Counted from the stretch's first letter, positions 24,479-33,116 are shown. The stretch: DNA of 64,000 nt from UBA3069 sp050633465 (GCA_050633465.1 JBOEGO010000023.1:42140-106139), one strand, 5' to 3'. The notes: a model not told the origin generated them from the letters alone. Translations and numbers: made by a program.

Positions 24479-25315
24479 ATGGTAAAGCGGATTCCAGGGC
24501 CTGTGATCTGGGGATGGGGGCTAACGGTTTTGGTGGCCTTTGGTGCTGTCGTTCTTGGCTTTGGACCAATTTGTGAAGACGGCGTGTGTCAGACGAAATT
24601 TGCGGCGTTGTGGGCGGCGCCACCGAATGAGATTGGCGATACTTTGGCAGGGTTCGCGGGGGCGCTGGCCTTTGTCTGGATCATTGTGACCGTGATGCTT
24701 CAAACCGAACAGTTGAAGGATCAGAAGGAAGAACTGGAACTTACCCGTAAGGAGATGAAGGAGCAGCGTGAGGCAACGCAGGATATGGCGCGGAGCTTGA
24801 AGGCGCAGGCCGAGATTTTCGAGGATGAGAAACAGGTGCGAGCGGAAGCACGTGCAAAAGACCTATTGGAACAACGGATGAAAAGTACTGTGTTATTGGC
24901 CCACGAGTACAGTTCGCCGAAATGGGTATATGAAGGCAGGTACCACCCGCTCTTTTCTCCCAATGATACAGACGGTGTAGACGAAAACATTTCGTTGTTC
25001 GAACCGATCTCCAGTTTCAATGGTGTCGATGTTGAAGATGCCTTTGCACATATTTGTTTGACTTTGACAACATGCAGGAATGTTTTGTTCGGCCTAATTT
25101 CAGAGGGACGAAATATACGGCTTTGGCCACGCCGACCTCCACAGTTGAACGAGATTGCTGCACTGTTCGCGATGATCGAGCGTGATCTATGTGATCTTTC
25201 AGCTGCTGATACGGAGCGTATGAAACGAGTGGGTTTGGATGGTGCGTTGTTTGCGATAGGCGACCTATCTAAGGTCAAGTATTGGGCGGAAGAAATCGAA
25301 GGAACCACCTCATGA
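24479..25315 (+). CDS. Membrane-anchored coiled-coil protein, probable low-GC insertion
   Basis: A 278-residue protein with two hydrophobic segments near the N-terminus (GPVIWGWGLTVLVAFGAVVLGF and ALAFVWIIVTVML), then a strongly charged coiled coil (KEELELTRKEMKEQREATQD) and a cytoplasmic C-terminal domain of about 130 residues that I do not recognise. ATG at 24479 has a GGGAGGG site. By eye the second half (from about 24880) is near 45 percent GC, clearly lower than its neighbours, and uses rarer codons. It overlaps the next gene by 4 bases, so it is still in the operon. The mismatch in composition suggests that at least its C-terminal half was acquired recently. Confidence 0.75.
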   Translation: MVKRIPGPVIWGWGLTVLVAFGAVVLGFGPICEDGVCQTKFAALWAAPPNEIGDTLAGFAGALAFVWIIVTVMLQTEQLKDQKEELELTRKEMKEQREATQDMARSLKAQAEIFEDEKQVRAEARAKDLLEQRMKSTVLLAHEYSSPKWVYEGRYHPLFSPNDTDGVDENISLFEPISSFNGVDVEDAFAHICLTLTTCRNVLFGLISEGRNIRLWPRRPPQLNEIAALFAMIERDLCDLSAADTERMKRVGLDGALFAIGDLSKVKYWAEEIEGTTS

Positions 25316-26667
25316 AACGCCTCATCCAACGCGGCCTTATGTTTGGCAACCTGATCCACATCGACAGCCCCGCGCTGGTCGAACGCTATAACCGTGCGTT
25401 GAAGCATTTGACGGGCAAAGTGACGGACCTGCGCGATTTTCATGTCGATATTTCGGGATACTCGCCCGAGGTGGGGGATGAACTGCATGATGATCTGTAT
25501 CTGAACCAGGGCGGCTGTAACCGGCAGTTTATCCTGCTGACAACGCAGCAGAAAACCGCGCCTTTGCTGGATGCGACCTTTTCCATGTCGCGCAGTATTC
25601 TGCGGCGGTTCATCGAGGAAAACGAGGCGCAACTGTTTGCCCTGACGGCGCAGGATGCGGTGGCCGGAGAGATATTGAACTCGGTCTATGCCATCAGCGA
25701 CCCGACCCGGTTGTTCGACATCCGGCGGCTGGAAATCGAGGCCGACACCACCCGTGGCACCATCCGCGATGCCGAGGCACTGGGCCAGAAAATCGACCGC
25801 TTCATGGAGGAGGACGACGCATGGTTCGATGACGTTTTGATCGCCGATATGATCGGGCTGGCAAAACGCACGGGCGATGTGACGCGCAACCCTGTGCGCC
25901 TGAAACACATGGGTTTCACGCAGGACAATTTCTGGACCTCGCATTTTGGCGGGCTGTATCTGTTTCGCAATACCAAGGAAACAGCGGTCATTGCCTGCGG
26001 GCAAAAGGACGATCTGGGCGATTTGTCGGTGCAGCATGTTTTCGATCTGGACGACCGCAACCGGATTGCGAAATTCCTGAAAGACAACGGGTTGGTCGAA
26101 CCCATCGTCAAGGCGCGGGGCATTGATGCGGGGGCGATCCTGCGTCAGAAAATGGATTTCATCGTGGTGGATGCGGCGCAAGAGGCGGGTGTGGACCTGT
26201 CGGGGGCGACGCGGCGCGATATTCGCGCATTGGCGCGGGCCCATGCCGCAAAACTGCCCGAGGAGTTTCACGGGCTTCGCGATCTGAGCGCATGGGCCGA
26301 GGATGCCGGCCCCTGGCCGCGCATTACCAGCGACCATCCGGCGTATTTTTACACTCTGCGTGCGGCGGACCACCCCGATGCGGCACTGGTCAACCAGTTG
26401 CTGGCCGAACTGACGCGCAAGGATGTGCGCCAGTTGTTTATTTGTCATAAGCAGTTGTTTTACCGGCTTTATGCGGGCTGGACCGATACGAAAAAATCAT
26501 ATGTCGCCGATTTTCTGGAACGGGAATATCAGGCGGATAAGGCGGGTGCGCGGGCGGCGCTGTTCGGGCATGATGCCCCGATGGATGACAGGCCCGCGGC
26601 CCATGATCCTGCGCCCGATGCGGTGATCCAACGGGTCGGCCCTTGGGGCGCGGTAAGGAGGCGCTGA
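25312..26667 (+). CDS. Conserved protein of unknown function in the AAA+ operon
   Basis: A 451-residue soluble protein without a motif I can name, though sequences starting RLIQRGLMFGNLIHIDSPAL are familiar from Rhodobacterales genomes as a conserved unassigned family. Notable stretches are LYLNQGGCNRQFILLTTQQK (about residues 64-83), DDAWFDDVLIADMIGLAKR and KDVRQLFICHKQLFYRLYAG near residue 385. The C-terminus becomes proline- and aspartate-rich. ATG at 25312 overlaps the stop of the previous gene, and base composition returns to the native level. It precedes two small membrane protein genes with almost no gap. Confidence 0.72.
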   Translation: MKRLIQRGLMFGNLIHIDSPALVERYNRALKHLTGKVTDLRDFHVDISGYSPEVGDELHDDLYLNQGGCNRQFILLTTQQKTAPLLDATFSMSRSILRRFIEENEAQLFALTAQDAVAGEILNSVYAISDPTRLFDIRRLEIEADTTRGTIRDAEALGQKIDRFMEEDDAWFDDVLIADMIGLAKRTGDVTRNPVRLKHMGFTQDNFWTSHFGGLYLFRNTKETAVIACGQKDDLGDLSVQHVFDLDDRNRIAKFLKDNGLVEPIVKARGIDAGAILRQKMDFIVVDAAQEAGVDLSGATRRDIRALARAHAAKLPEEFHGLRDLSAWAEDAGPWPRITSDHPAYFYTLRAADHPDAALVNQLLAELTRKDVRQLFICHKQLFYRLYAGWTDTKKSYVADFLEREYQADKAGARAALFGHDAPMDDRPAAHDPAPDAVIQRVGPWGAVRRR

Positions 26668-26668
26668 T

Positions 26669-26935
26669 ATGTTTGCATTGGCACGGTTGCTGGTGGTCGG
26701 GTTCATCGTTTTGACGGTGATCTATGTCTGTGTTTCGCTGTATTCGCGATCTGTGCGGCGCGGCAAGTTAAAGGCCGAGTGGGACGAGGCGCAGATGACG
26801 GGCGACCGCGAGGCATGGCTGAAACAGGGTTTGGAGGAGTATGACCATTCATTGCGGCGCAAGCTGATTTGGGGGGTTTACGTCATTCCGGTGGTCTTGG
26901 TTGCCACCATCATCTATGTGGTCAATCACAGTTAA
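26669..26935 (+). CDS. Small membrane protein with two transmembrane segments
   Basis: An 88-residue protein that starts two bases after the preceding stop. Hydrophobic segments are at residues 3-22 (ALARLLVVGFIVLTVIYVCV) and about 68-86 (IWGVYVIPVVLVATIIYVV). Between them is a charged stretch rich in Lys, Arg and Glu, so both ends probably lie on the same side. It has no enzyme motif. Its position in the AAA+ operon next to a DUF1523-like membrane protein suggests a membrane anchor or subunit. Confidence 0.72.
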   Translation: MFALARLLVVGFIVLTVIYVCVSLYSRSVRRGKLKAEWDEAQMTGDREAWLKQGLEEYDHSLRRKLIWGVYVIPVVLVATIIYVVNHS

Positions 26936-26946
26936 GGGGGCCGGTC

Positions 26947-27594
26947 ATGGGCTATATCAAATGGGCGTTTTGGATTGGGTTCTGGCTGATTGTTGGCGGG
27001 TTTTTCCACTATACCCTACCGCAGCACGATATCGTGCGGATCGTGAACACCTATGAGGAACGTCAGGACCTGACGGATTGGACGCGGGTGTTCTGGTCGG
27101 TGCCTGATGATCAGGCTGAAAGTCTGATTAACCGCGATGTGCAGTTCATTCAGGCGGTGAAACCCAACGGCAGCGCCGAGGTATATCGCAACGAGGACAC
27201 GGGCTGGCGCTGGCCGCCCTATTTCAAATTCGACACGGCGAACCTCTATACCGAGGCGAATGACGCGAAATCGACCAAGGCCGCGCCGGAGTGGTATTCG
27301 ATCACGCATTACGGATGGCGCAATGAATATTGGTCGATTTTCCCCAATGCGGTGGCGATCAAACCCGTGGCTGGCCCGGATGTGCGGATCATCCCATGGG
27401 TGAATATTATTATTCTGACGGTGTTTTTCGCTGTGGTCTGGGCGATCTGGGTGCGTTGGCGGCGGTTCCGCCGTGCGCGGATTGATCCGGTGCTAGAGGA
27501 TATCGGCGACAGTTTCGAGGCGGCGGGCGACAGTTACCAGAACACGCGCGGGCGGTTCGGCCGTTGGGTTGATAGCTGGAAATCCAAACGCTAG
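26947..27594 (+). CDS. DUF1523-like membrane protein
   Basis: A 215-residue protein with a hydrophobic segment at residues 4-20 (IKWAFWIGFWLIVGGFF) and another near 155-175 (NIIILTVFFAVVWAIWV). Between them is an extracytoplasmic domain of about 130 residues with HDIVRIVNTYEERQ, WTRVFWSVPDDQ, RNEDTGWRWPPYFKFDTANL and WYSITHYGWRNEYWSIFPNA. This fits the DUF1523 family, whose function is unknown. The ATG at 26947 follows GGGGGCC and starts the first membrane segment. It is the last gene of the seven-gene operon and is followed by a terminator. Confidence 0.75.
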   Translation: MGYIKWAFWIGFWLIVGGFFHYTLPQHDIVRIVNTYEERQDLTDWTRVFWSVPDDQAESLINRDVQFIQAVKPNGSAEVYRNEDTGWRWPPYFKFDTANLYTEANDAKSTKAAPEWYSITHYGWRNEYWSIFPNAVAIKPVAGPDVRIIPWVNIIILTVFFAVVWAIWVRWRRFRRARIDPVLEDIGDSFEAAGDSYQNTRGRFGRWVDSWKSKR

Positions 27595-27630
27595 GGCTGT
27601 GATCAGGGATGGCTTGGGTGCCTCCGGCGG

Positions 27631-27656
27631 GAGTATTTTTGCCAAGAAAAAGTGAA
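27631..27656 (+). repeat. Dispersed intergenic repeat, type B copy
   Basis: GAGTATTTTTGCCAAGAAAA and AGTGAA follow GCCTCCGGCGG. The same unit occurs near 54.68 kb and, inverted, near 54.93 kb. It sits directly ahead of a terminator hairpin. Confidence 0.55.
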
Positions 27657-27685
27657 GGCCGCGGCGTGGGTGCTGCGGCCTTTTT
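27655..27685 (+). terminator. Intrinsic terminator of the AAA+ operon
   Basis: AAGGCCGC (27655-27662) pairs with GCGGCCTT (27675-27682) and is followed by a T-run. It ends the operon about 60 bases after the DUF1523-like gene. The remaining gap to 27804 shows nothing else that I can name. Confidence 0.75.
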
Positions 27686-27804
27686 CTATGGACCCTGCGG
27701 TCTTTGTGTTTTTGGGGGCGGGTTCCCTTGGCGTCAGCCAAGGGCCACGCCCAACCACGGCGGCTTTTCTATGAAAAGCTGCGAGTGGGCGGGAGCGCCT
27801 TGTT

Positions 27805-29190
27805 TTAGTTGAACACTTTGGTCAGGGCCTTATCCGTGGCGCTGATGATCTGGTTGATGTCGTCCTTGGTCGCGATCAGGGCCGGGCTGTAGCACAGGGT
27901 GTTGTTATATCCCGGCACCGACCGGTTGGTGGCCCCTATGATAACGCCCTGCGCGCCGCATTCTGCGACCACGGCGGCGGCCAGTTTTTCGTCGACGGGT
28001 TCGCGGGTGCTGCGATCGGTGACCAGTTCCGCGCCCAGAAACAGCCCCTTGCCGCGCACATCGCCGATCACCTTGTGGCGTTCGGACAGGGCGTTGAGTT
28101 GGTCCATCATATAGTCGCCCATGGCGTTGGTGTTTTCCAGCAGGCTCTCATCTTCGATGATGCGCATGTTTTCCAGCGCGGCGGCGGGGCCGGCGGTGCA
28201 GCCGCCAAAGGTGGAAATATCACGGAAGTAATCCAACGGGTCGGATGGGTCTGCCTTGAACATATCGAACACCTTTTCCGTGGTGACGCAGCAGGCAATA
28301 GCGGCGTAGCCTGATGCCACGCCTTTGGCCATGGTCACGAAATCTGGTTCGATGCCATAGTGTTGATAGCCGAACCATGTGCCGGTGCGGCCCACGCCGC
28401 AGACGACCTCGTCAATATGCAGCAGGATGTCGTATTTGCGGCAGATTTCCTGCACCCGTTGCCAGTATCCGCTGGGGGGGGTGATGACGCCGCCGCCTGC
28501 GGTCACGGGTTCAAGGCAGAGCGCGCCGATCGTGTCCGGCCCTTCGCGCAGGATCACCTGTTCGATCTGGTCGGCGGCCCATTCGCCGTAGTTTTCCACT
28601 GGCGCGCCCTGATCCGCGGCGCGGTATTCAAGGCAGTGCGGCACGCGTATGAAATCGGGTGTGAAGGGGCCGTATTGCGCGTTGCGCTGGTCCTGACCGC
28701 CTGCGGACAGGCAGGCGATGGTGGTGCCATGGTAATCGCGGTCACGATAGAGGATTTTGGTTTTCTTGCCGCCATAGAGTTTATGCGCGATCTGGCGCAC
28801 CATTTTAAAGGCTTTCTCGTTCGCCTCGGACCCGGAATTGCAGTAGTAGACCCGCGTCATGCCCGGCATTTTGGTGATCAGTTTTTCGGCGTAGAGCGCG
28901 CCGGGGATCGACCCTGCGGCACCGGCGAAATAGTTCAGTTTGACCAGTTGTTCGCGCACGGCATCGGCGATGGATTCGCGGCCATAGCCCACATTGACCG
29001 TCCAGACCCCGCCAGACACGCCATCCAGGAATTCCTTACCGTTCTGGTCCCAGACGCGCATGTCCTTGCCTTCGACGATCACGCGGGGTTCGCCGGTTTC
29101 GAACGGTTTGTGCTGGGTCAAGTGGTGCCAGACATGGGCGCGGTCTGCATCCACCACATGTGCGATGTCATTGCTAAGTTTTCCGTCCAT
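27805..29190 (-). CDS. tpa: Class III aminotransferase, probable taurine:pyruvate aminotransferase
   Basis: A 461-residue class III PLP aminotransferase. The stretch AHVWHHLTQHKPFE near the N-terminus, YYCNSGSEANEKAFKMVRQI, YRDRDYHGTTIACLS, LHIDEVVCGVGRTGTWFGYQ and the PLP lysine in VTMAKGVASGYAAI closely resemble roseobacter taurine:pyruvate aminotransferases (Tpa), which convert taurine and pyruvate to sulfoacetaldehyde and alanine. Beta-alanine or other omega-amino acids are possible alternatives. The usual neighbours (tauR, tauABC, xsc, pta) are absent here, so the substrate call rests on sequence alone. ATG at 29190 has AAGGAG upstream; the ATG at 29229 has none. Confidence 0.75.
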   Translation of the reverse strand: MDGKLSNDIAHVVDADRAHVWHHLTQHKPFETGEPRVIVEGKDMRVWDQNGKEFLDGVSGGVWTVNVGYGRESIADAVREQLVKLNYFAGAAGSIPGALYAEKLITKMPGMTRVYYCNSGSEANEKAFKMVRQIAHKLYGGKKTKILYRDRDYHGTTIACLSAGGQDQRNAQYGPFTPDFIRVPHCLEYRAADQGAPVENYGEWAADQIEQVILREGPDTIGALCLEPVTAGGGVITPPSGYWQRVQEICRKYDILLHIDEVVCGVGRTGTWFGYQHYGIEPDFVTMAKGVASGYAAIACCVTTEKVFDMFKADPSDPLDYFRDISTFGGCTAGPAAALENMRIIEDESLLENTNAMGDYMMDQLNALSERHKVIGDVRGKGLFLGAELVTDRSTREPVDEKLAAAVVAECGAQGVIIGATNRSVPGYNNTLCYSPALIATKDDINQIISATDKALTKVFN

Positions 29191-29309
29191 CTGGCTGGCT
29201 CCTTTGATGTGGTGAGATCCTTTGCGCATAGCATCGTCAATCGCCCGTGCAAGGCAAGTGAAATTTGATCATATGGTCAGAATGGGGGCGCGCGGCGGGG
29301 GCGCTGTGC

Positions 29310-30296
29310 CTATTGCGTGTTCAGCAGCACGGCTTCGACCCGGCGGTTTTCGTCGCGTCCCTCGACCGTCAGGTTGGACGCCAGCGGTGACAGCCATCCC
29401 ATGCCTTCGGCCTGTAGTTGTGCGCGCGGCACCTTGTGGGTTTTCACCAGACGTTCCATCACCGAAGTGGCGCGGCGTTTGGACAGGGTGATATTGCCCG
29501 ACAGCGAGCCGACGGCATCGGTATGGCCGACCAGCGCGATGCGGCGGTTCGGATCGGCCAGAAGGAATGCGGCCAGTTCCGTCAGGCTGTCATAGGGGCC
29601 AGCGGCCAGGTCTGCGCTGCCGGTTTCAAATGTCAGGTCCGACAGGATCGCATGGCCCAGTGCCTGCAATTCGCCGCCCAGTGTCAGCCCGCTTTTGACC
29701 GCCAGTTCGGGGGGGATGGCGAAACCATCGGGTTTTTCCACGGGTGCGACGGTGACGGATTCAGACGGGGTGCGCCCGACCTGAATTGTGGGGGCTGTGC
29801 GGCCCAGCGGCGCGGCCTGCACGATCTGGATATAGCCCGCATTGGTGGTGCGGCTGACCAGCAGGCCGATGCGTTCGTCATTGCCTTTGCGCGCATCAAG
29901 GTAGCGGAAATCAGACAGGCTGACCCGCATCACGGGGGCGGTCAGGATATCGGCGTTGAACCGGAAATCGAAACCGCCGCATTCATCGGTATCGCATTGA
30001 AATGTAATGTCATATCCGGCCTGCTCTAGCTGGCTGCGCAGCGGGGCCAGAAGTTGCAGCGTGGTCAGCCCCTGCCCGCCGATCCGCCAGGCCTGCCGCG
30101 ATATCGCGCCCTCGATCGTGGCGGTCAGCAGGTGGCCATCGGCAAAGGGACCAGTGGGAAAGGCATAGCTGTCAGGCGCGGATTGTTCCTGTGATGTCAG
30201 CCGCGCCGTGGCGGGCAGGGTCAGTTGCAACGCCTGCACCCCGCCGGACCACAGGGCCAGCGACAGGGTGAACAGGGGCAGGAACAGGGTGCGCAT
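29310..30296 (-). CDS. OmpA family protein
   Basis: A 328-residue secreted protein with a signal peptide ending at VQA (residue 22). The C-terminal third is an OmpA-like peptidoglycan-binding domain: LTFETGSADLAAGPYDSLTELAAFL, then IALVGHTDAVGSLSGNITLSKRRA, then GWLSPLASN and GRDENRRVEAVLL. The N-terminal 180 residues show no beta-barrel pattern, and contain a likely disulfide (CDTDECGGF). It therefore looks like a periplasmic or outer-membrane-linked protein tethered to the cell wall. It lies 7 bases after the AhpD-like gene and may be its operon partner. Confidence 0.85.
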   Translation of the reverse strand: MRTLFLPLFTLSLALWSGGVQALQLTLPATARLTSQEQSAPDSYAFPTGPFADGHLLTATIEGAISRQAWRIGGQGLTTLQLLAPLRSQLEQAGYDITFQCDTDECGGFDFRFNADILTAPVMRVSLSDFRYLDARKGNDERIGLLVSRTTNAGYIQIVQAAPLGRTAPTIQVGRTPSESVTVAPVEKPDGFAIPPELAVKSGLTLGGELQALGHAILSDLTFETGSADLAAGPYDSLTELAAFLLADPNRRIALVGHTDAVGSLSGNITLSKRRATSVMERLVKTHKVPRAQLQAEGMGWLSPLASNLTVEGRDENRRVEAVLLNTQ

Positions 30297-30303
30297 AAGG
30301 GGT

Positions 30304-30870
30304 TTAACGGCTCATCGCGTGATATTCGTCGTTGGGTCGCATATCGGTGGCCGATGCCACGCGATTTGTCATGTTGAAAAAGGCGGCGACATTGGCAATG
30401 TCCCAGATATCGCGGTCGCTGAAGCCGGTGTCGCGCAGTGCCTGACGGTCGGATTCAACGATCTTGCTGGATTCGACCGTGACCTTTTCCGCAAATGTCA
30501 GCATGGCGGTTTGGCGGGCATCCAGATCGGCGGCACGCCAGTTCATCACCATCAATTCGCCCAGTTTAGGGTCACCCGACAATTCGCGCACGGCCTGACC
30601 ATGGGCGGTCAGGCAATAGAAACATTTGTTGACCGACGAGACCGCCACCGCGATCATTTCGCGTTCCAGCTTGGACAGGCCGGAATCGGCCAGCATCAGG
30701 TTGTTATACAGCGCGGTAAAGGCGTTCAGTTTGTCGATGTCAAAGGCATGGGCGCGCAGCACATTGGGCACCATGCCCAGCTTTTCATCGCAGATGTCGA
30801 AATATTTCTGCGTTTGCGCGGGCAGCGGGTCAACGGGTGGCAGGTTCAGTGCGGTGGGCTGATCGGTCAT
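30304..30870 (-). CDS. Peroxidase-related protein, AhpD/carboxymuconolactone decarboxylase-like
   Basis: A 188-residue alkylhydroperoxidase-D-like protein. The redox motif is Cys83-x-x-Cys86 with His90 in NKCFYCLTAHG, in the usual context KLEREMIAVAVSSVNKC. The C-terminal region DRDIWDIANVAAFFNMTNRVAS is typical of the peroxidase-related subgroup. Such proteins reduce peroxides or act as disulfide partners; the physiological reductant is unknown. It has normal length and is 18 bases downstream of the GNAT gene, so it is probably co-transcribed. Confidence 0.87.
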   Translation of the reverse strand: MTDQPTALNLPPVDPLPAQTQKYFDICDEKLGMVPNVLRAHAFDIDKLNAFTALYNNLMLADSGLSKLEREMIAVAVSSVNKCFYCLTAHGQAVRELSGDPKLGELMVMNWRAADLDARQTAMLTFAEKVTVESSKIVESDRQALRDTGFSDRDIWDIANVAAFFNMTNRVASATDMRPNDEYHAMSR

Positions 30871-30888
30871 TGGGGGTTCTCCTCCTCC

Positions 30889-31632
30889 TCAGTCGTCTGG
30901 GTGGATACGGTAGTGGTAGCGGCCCACCGGTTCCATCCTCAGTGAGGTATAAAGCGCATTTGCCGCGCCGTTTTCACTGCGCACCACCAGCGCAATATGG
31001 GTTGCGCCATGGTCGCGCCCCCAGCGTGCGGCCTGTGCCATGGCAAATCCGCCCATGCCCTGTTTGCGCTGGTGCGGCAGGATTTCCAGCGCATGTATCA
31101 TGGCGATTTTGTTGTGCAGGCCGACATAGGCGGTGCCTGCCGGGTGGTCATTCAACCGCCCCAGGATCGAGGTTTTGGGGCAAGTCGCGCGTTTCATCAC
31201 GGCGATGCGGTCGGCCCCGATACCAGCCGCGGCCCAGATGTCGATCTGGATCGCCAGCGGCTCCCAAATGGTAAAGGCGCGCACACGGGGGATGTCACGG
31301 TCGGCCAGCGGGCCGATGGGCGCGGCGTAGATCGTGACCGGGTCGAACAGTCGATAACCTGCGCCCTCCAGTTGCGCGTCAAACGCGGACTGGTCCGGTG
31401 TGATCTGGAAAATACGTTTTTGGCCAATGGCTTGCATGGCTTCCTCTGCCGTGTTCAGCGCATCGGGCGTGACCGCATCAGCGCCATTCAGCATGGCCGA
31501 AGACACCCGCGAACCGCCCCCCTGACCGTCGCGAATGGTAAAGGGGCCGCAGTCATGCGTCGCGGCGGCGGGCCATGTGACATTGGTTACATCCATCAGG
31601 GTGGCGGCGTCGGGCAGGGGCAGGGTGTTCAT
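30889..31632 (-). CDS. GNAT family N-acetyltransferase
   Basis: A 247-residue acetyltransferase. The C-terminal GNAT core shows the acetyl-CoA loop region LEILPHQRKQGMGGFAMAQAARW and then HIALVVRSENGAANALYTSLRMEPVGRYHYRI. The N-terminal 120 residues are a second, degenerate acetyltransferase-like half. The acceptor substrate cannot be deduced. It overlaps the CinA-like gene upstream by 4 bases. Confidence 0.85.
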   Translation of the reverse strand: MNTLPLPDAATLMDVTNVTWPAAATHDCGPFTIRDGQGGGSRVSSAMLNGADAVTPDALNTAEEAMQAIGQKRIFQITPDQSAFDAQLEGAGYRLFDPVTIYAAPIGPLADRDIPRVRAFTIWEPLAIQIDIWAAAGIGADRIAVMKRATCPKTSILGRLNDHPAGTAYVGLHNKIAMIHALEILPHQRKQGMGGFAMAQAARWGRDHGATHIALVVRSENGAANALYTSLRMEPVGRYHYRIHPDD

Positions 31633-32351
31633 TGTGCCACCTCATCCGCCAGCCGTGTCATGGCCGCATCCAGCAGTGCGCCGTTCTGGCCACGGATCAC
31701 GATATTGGTGCCGTAAACGCCGTCTTTTTGAAACGGGTAAGACCCGATTGACAGATCGGGGAAATCGGCGGCGATCTGGCCCAGCAATTGCGCCACCTCG
31801 CCTTCGCCCCTGTTCAGGCGCAGGGTTTGCGACAACAGCGGCGCGCCGCCTGTCAGGGTGGGGATGACTGATGCCACCATGGCCTCGAATACCGCTGGCA
31901 CGCCTGCCATGACATGCACGTTTTTCAGGGTGAAACCGGGGGCGATGGATACGGGATTGTCGATCAGGGTCGCCCCGTCGGGGATGCGGGCCATGCGCAG
32001 GCGGGCGGCGTTCAATTCGGCGCCGGTGCGTTTGTAATGCGCCGCCAGCAGGGCGCGGGCATCATCGCGCACGTCGATATGGGCATCAAACGCGGCGGCG
32101 ATGCAATCGGCGGTGATGTCGTCATGGGTGGGGCCGATGCCGCCCGATGTGAACACATTGTCATAGGCGGCGGACAGGGCGCGGGTGGCACCCGTAATGG
32201 CGGCGGCATCGTCTGATACCACGCGGACCTCGGCCAGATTGATGCCTGCCTTGGTCAGTTCATTGGCAAGGTGGTGCATGTTGCTGTCGCGGGTGCGCCC
32301 TGACAGGATTTCATCCCCGATGACGATCATGGCGGCGGTTGGGTTGGGCAT
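31629..32351 (-). CDS. CinA-like molybdopterin-binding domain protein
   Basis: A 240-residue protein consisting only of the MoaB/MogA-like domain found at the N-terminus of CinA. Signatures are MIVIGDEILSGRTRDSN at the start and VFTSGGIGPTHDDITADCIA near residue 65, then ENPVSIAPGF-like text (DNPVSIAPGFTLKNVHVMAGVP). The nicotinamide-nucleotide amidase half of full CinA is absent, which is common for the stand-alone family often labelled competence/damage-inducible protein A. Its exact reaction is unsettled. ATG at 32351 has AAGGAAAG upstream. It is divergent from sfsA, with starts only 48 bases apart. Confidence 0.87.
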   Translation of the reverse strand: MPNPTAAMIVIGDEILSGRTRDSNMHHLANELTKAGINLAEVRVVSDDAAAITGATRALSAAYDNVFTSGGIGPTHDDITADCIAAAFDAHIDVRDDARALLAAHYKRTGAELNAARLRMARIPDGATLIDNPVSIAPGFTLKNVHVMAGVPAVFEAMVASVIPTLTGGAPLLSQTLRLNRGEGEVAQLLGQIAADFPDLSIGSYPFQKDGVYGTNIVIRGQNGALLDAAMTRLADEVAQ

Positions 32352-32399
32352 GGCGGCTTTCCTTGCGTGGGGCGTTGTGTTCGGTATAGGCCCGCATTC

Positions 32400-33116
32400 A
32401 TGCGCTTTCAAACCCAACTGATCCCCGCCGTGCTGATACGCCGCTATAAACGTTTTCTTGCCGATTGCCGGTTAGAGGACGGGCGCGAAGTGGTGGCCCA
32501 TTGCGCCAACCCTGGTTCGATGATGGGGCTGGCAGAAGAAGGCATGCGGATCTGGCTGGAACCCAATGACGACCCAAAGAAAAAGCTGCGGTTCGGCTGG
32601 CGTTTGGTCGAACATGCGGGCGGACATTTCACCGGCGTCGATACATCGGTGCCGAATCGGGCGTTGAAGGCCGCGTTGCAGGATGGCGCGGTGGCGGGGC
32701 TGGAATATCCGATGGTGCGGGCCGAAGTGAAATACGGCGAAAACAGCCGTGTGGATTTCTTGCTAAGCGGGGACGGGCCTGATGGTGATGGGCGCGACTG
32801 CTATGTCGAGGTCAAAAGCGTGACCCTGTGCCGCCAGTCAGGTCTGGCCGAATTTCCCGACAGCCGCACCACGCGTGGCGCCAGACATATGACCGAACTG
32901 GCCGCGATGGCACGGGCAGGGCACCGCGCCGTGGTGCTGTTTCTGGTGCAGCGCACCGATTGTGACCGCATGAGCGTTGCAGGCGATATCGACCCGGCCT
33001 ATGCGGCTGCTTTGCGCGATGCGCTGGCCGACGGGGTCGAGGTCATGGTGCTGGGCACATATATTTCACCCCATGGGGTCACAGTGGGCGCGCCCATGCC
33101 ATTTGTCGCGCCGTGA
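32400..33116 (+). CDS. sfsA: SfsA family protein (DNA/RNA nuclease-like)
   Basis: A 238-residue SfsA protein. Landmarks are RRYKRFLADCRLEDGREVVAHCANPGSM near the start, VDFLL, the PD-(D/E)XK-like CYVEVKSVTL and FPDSRTTRGARHMTEL. The family was named from maltose-gene effects in E. coli and has nuclease-like folds. ATG at 32400 gives the usual MRFQTQLIPA start. The map gene follows 76 bases later on the same strand. Confidence 0.93.
   Translation: MRFQTQLIPAVLIRRYKRFLADCRLEDGREVVAHCANPGSMMGLAEEGMRIWLEPNDDPKKKLRFGWRLVEHAGGHFTGVDTSVPNRALKAALQDGAVAGLEYPMVRAEVKYGENSRVDFLLSGDGPDGDGRDCYVEVKSVTLCRQSGLAEFPDSRTTRGARHMTELAAMARAGHRAVVLFLVQRTDCDRMSVAGDIDPAYAAALRDALADGVEVMVLGTYISPHGVTVGAPMPFVAP

Noticed and set aside
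24721..26448. Minus-strand open frame of 575 codons opposite the low-GC gene and its neighbour
   Set aside because: It shows no domain and covers two overlapping genes that have good ribosome sites and coupled starts.
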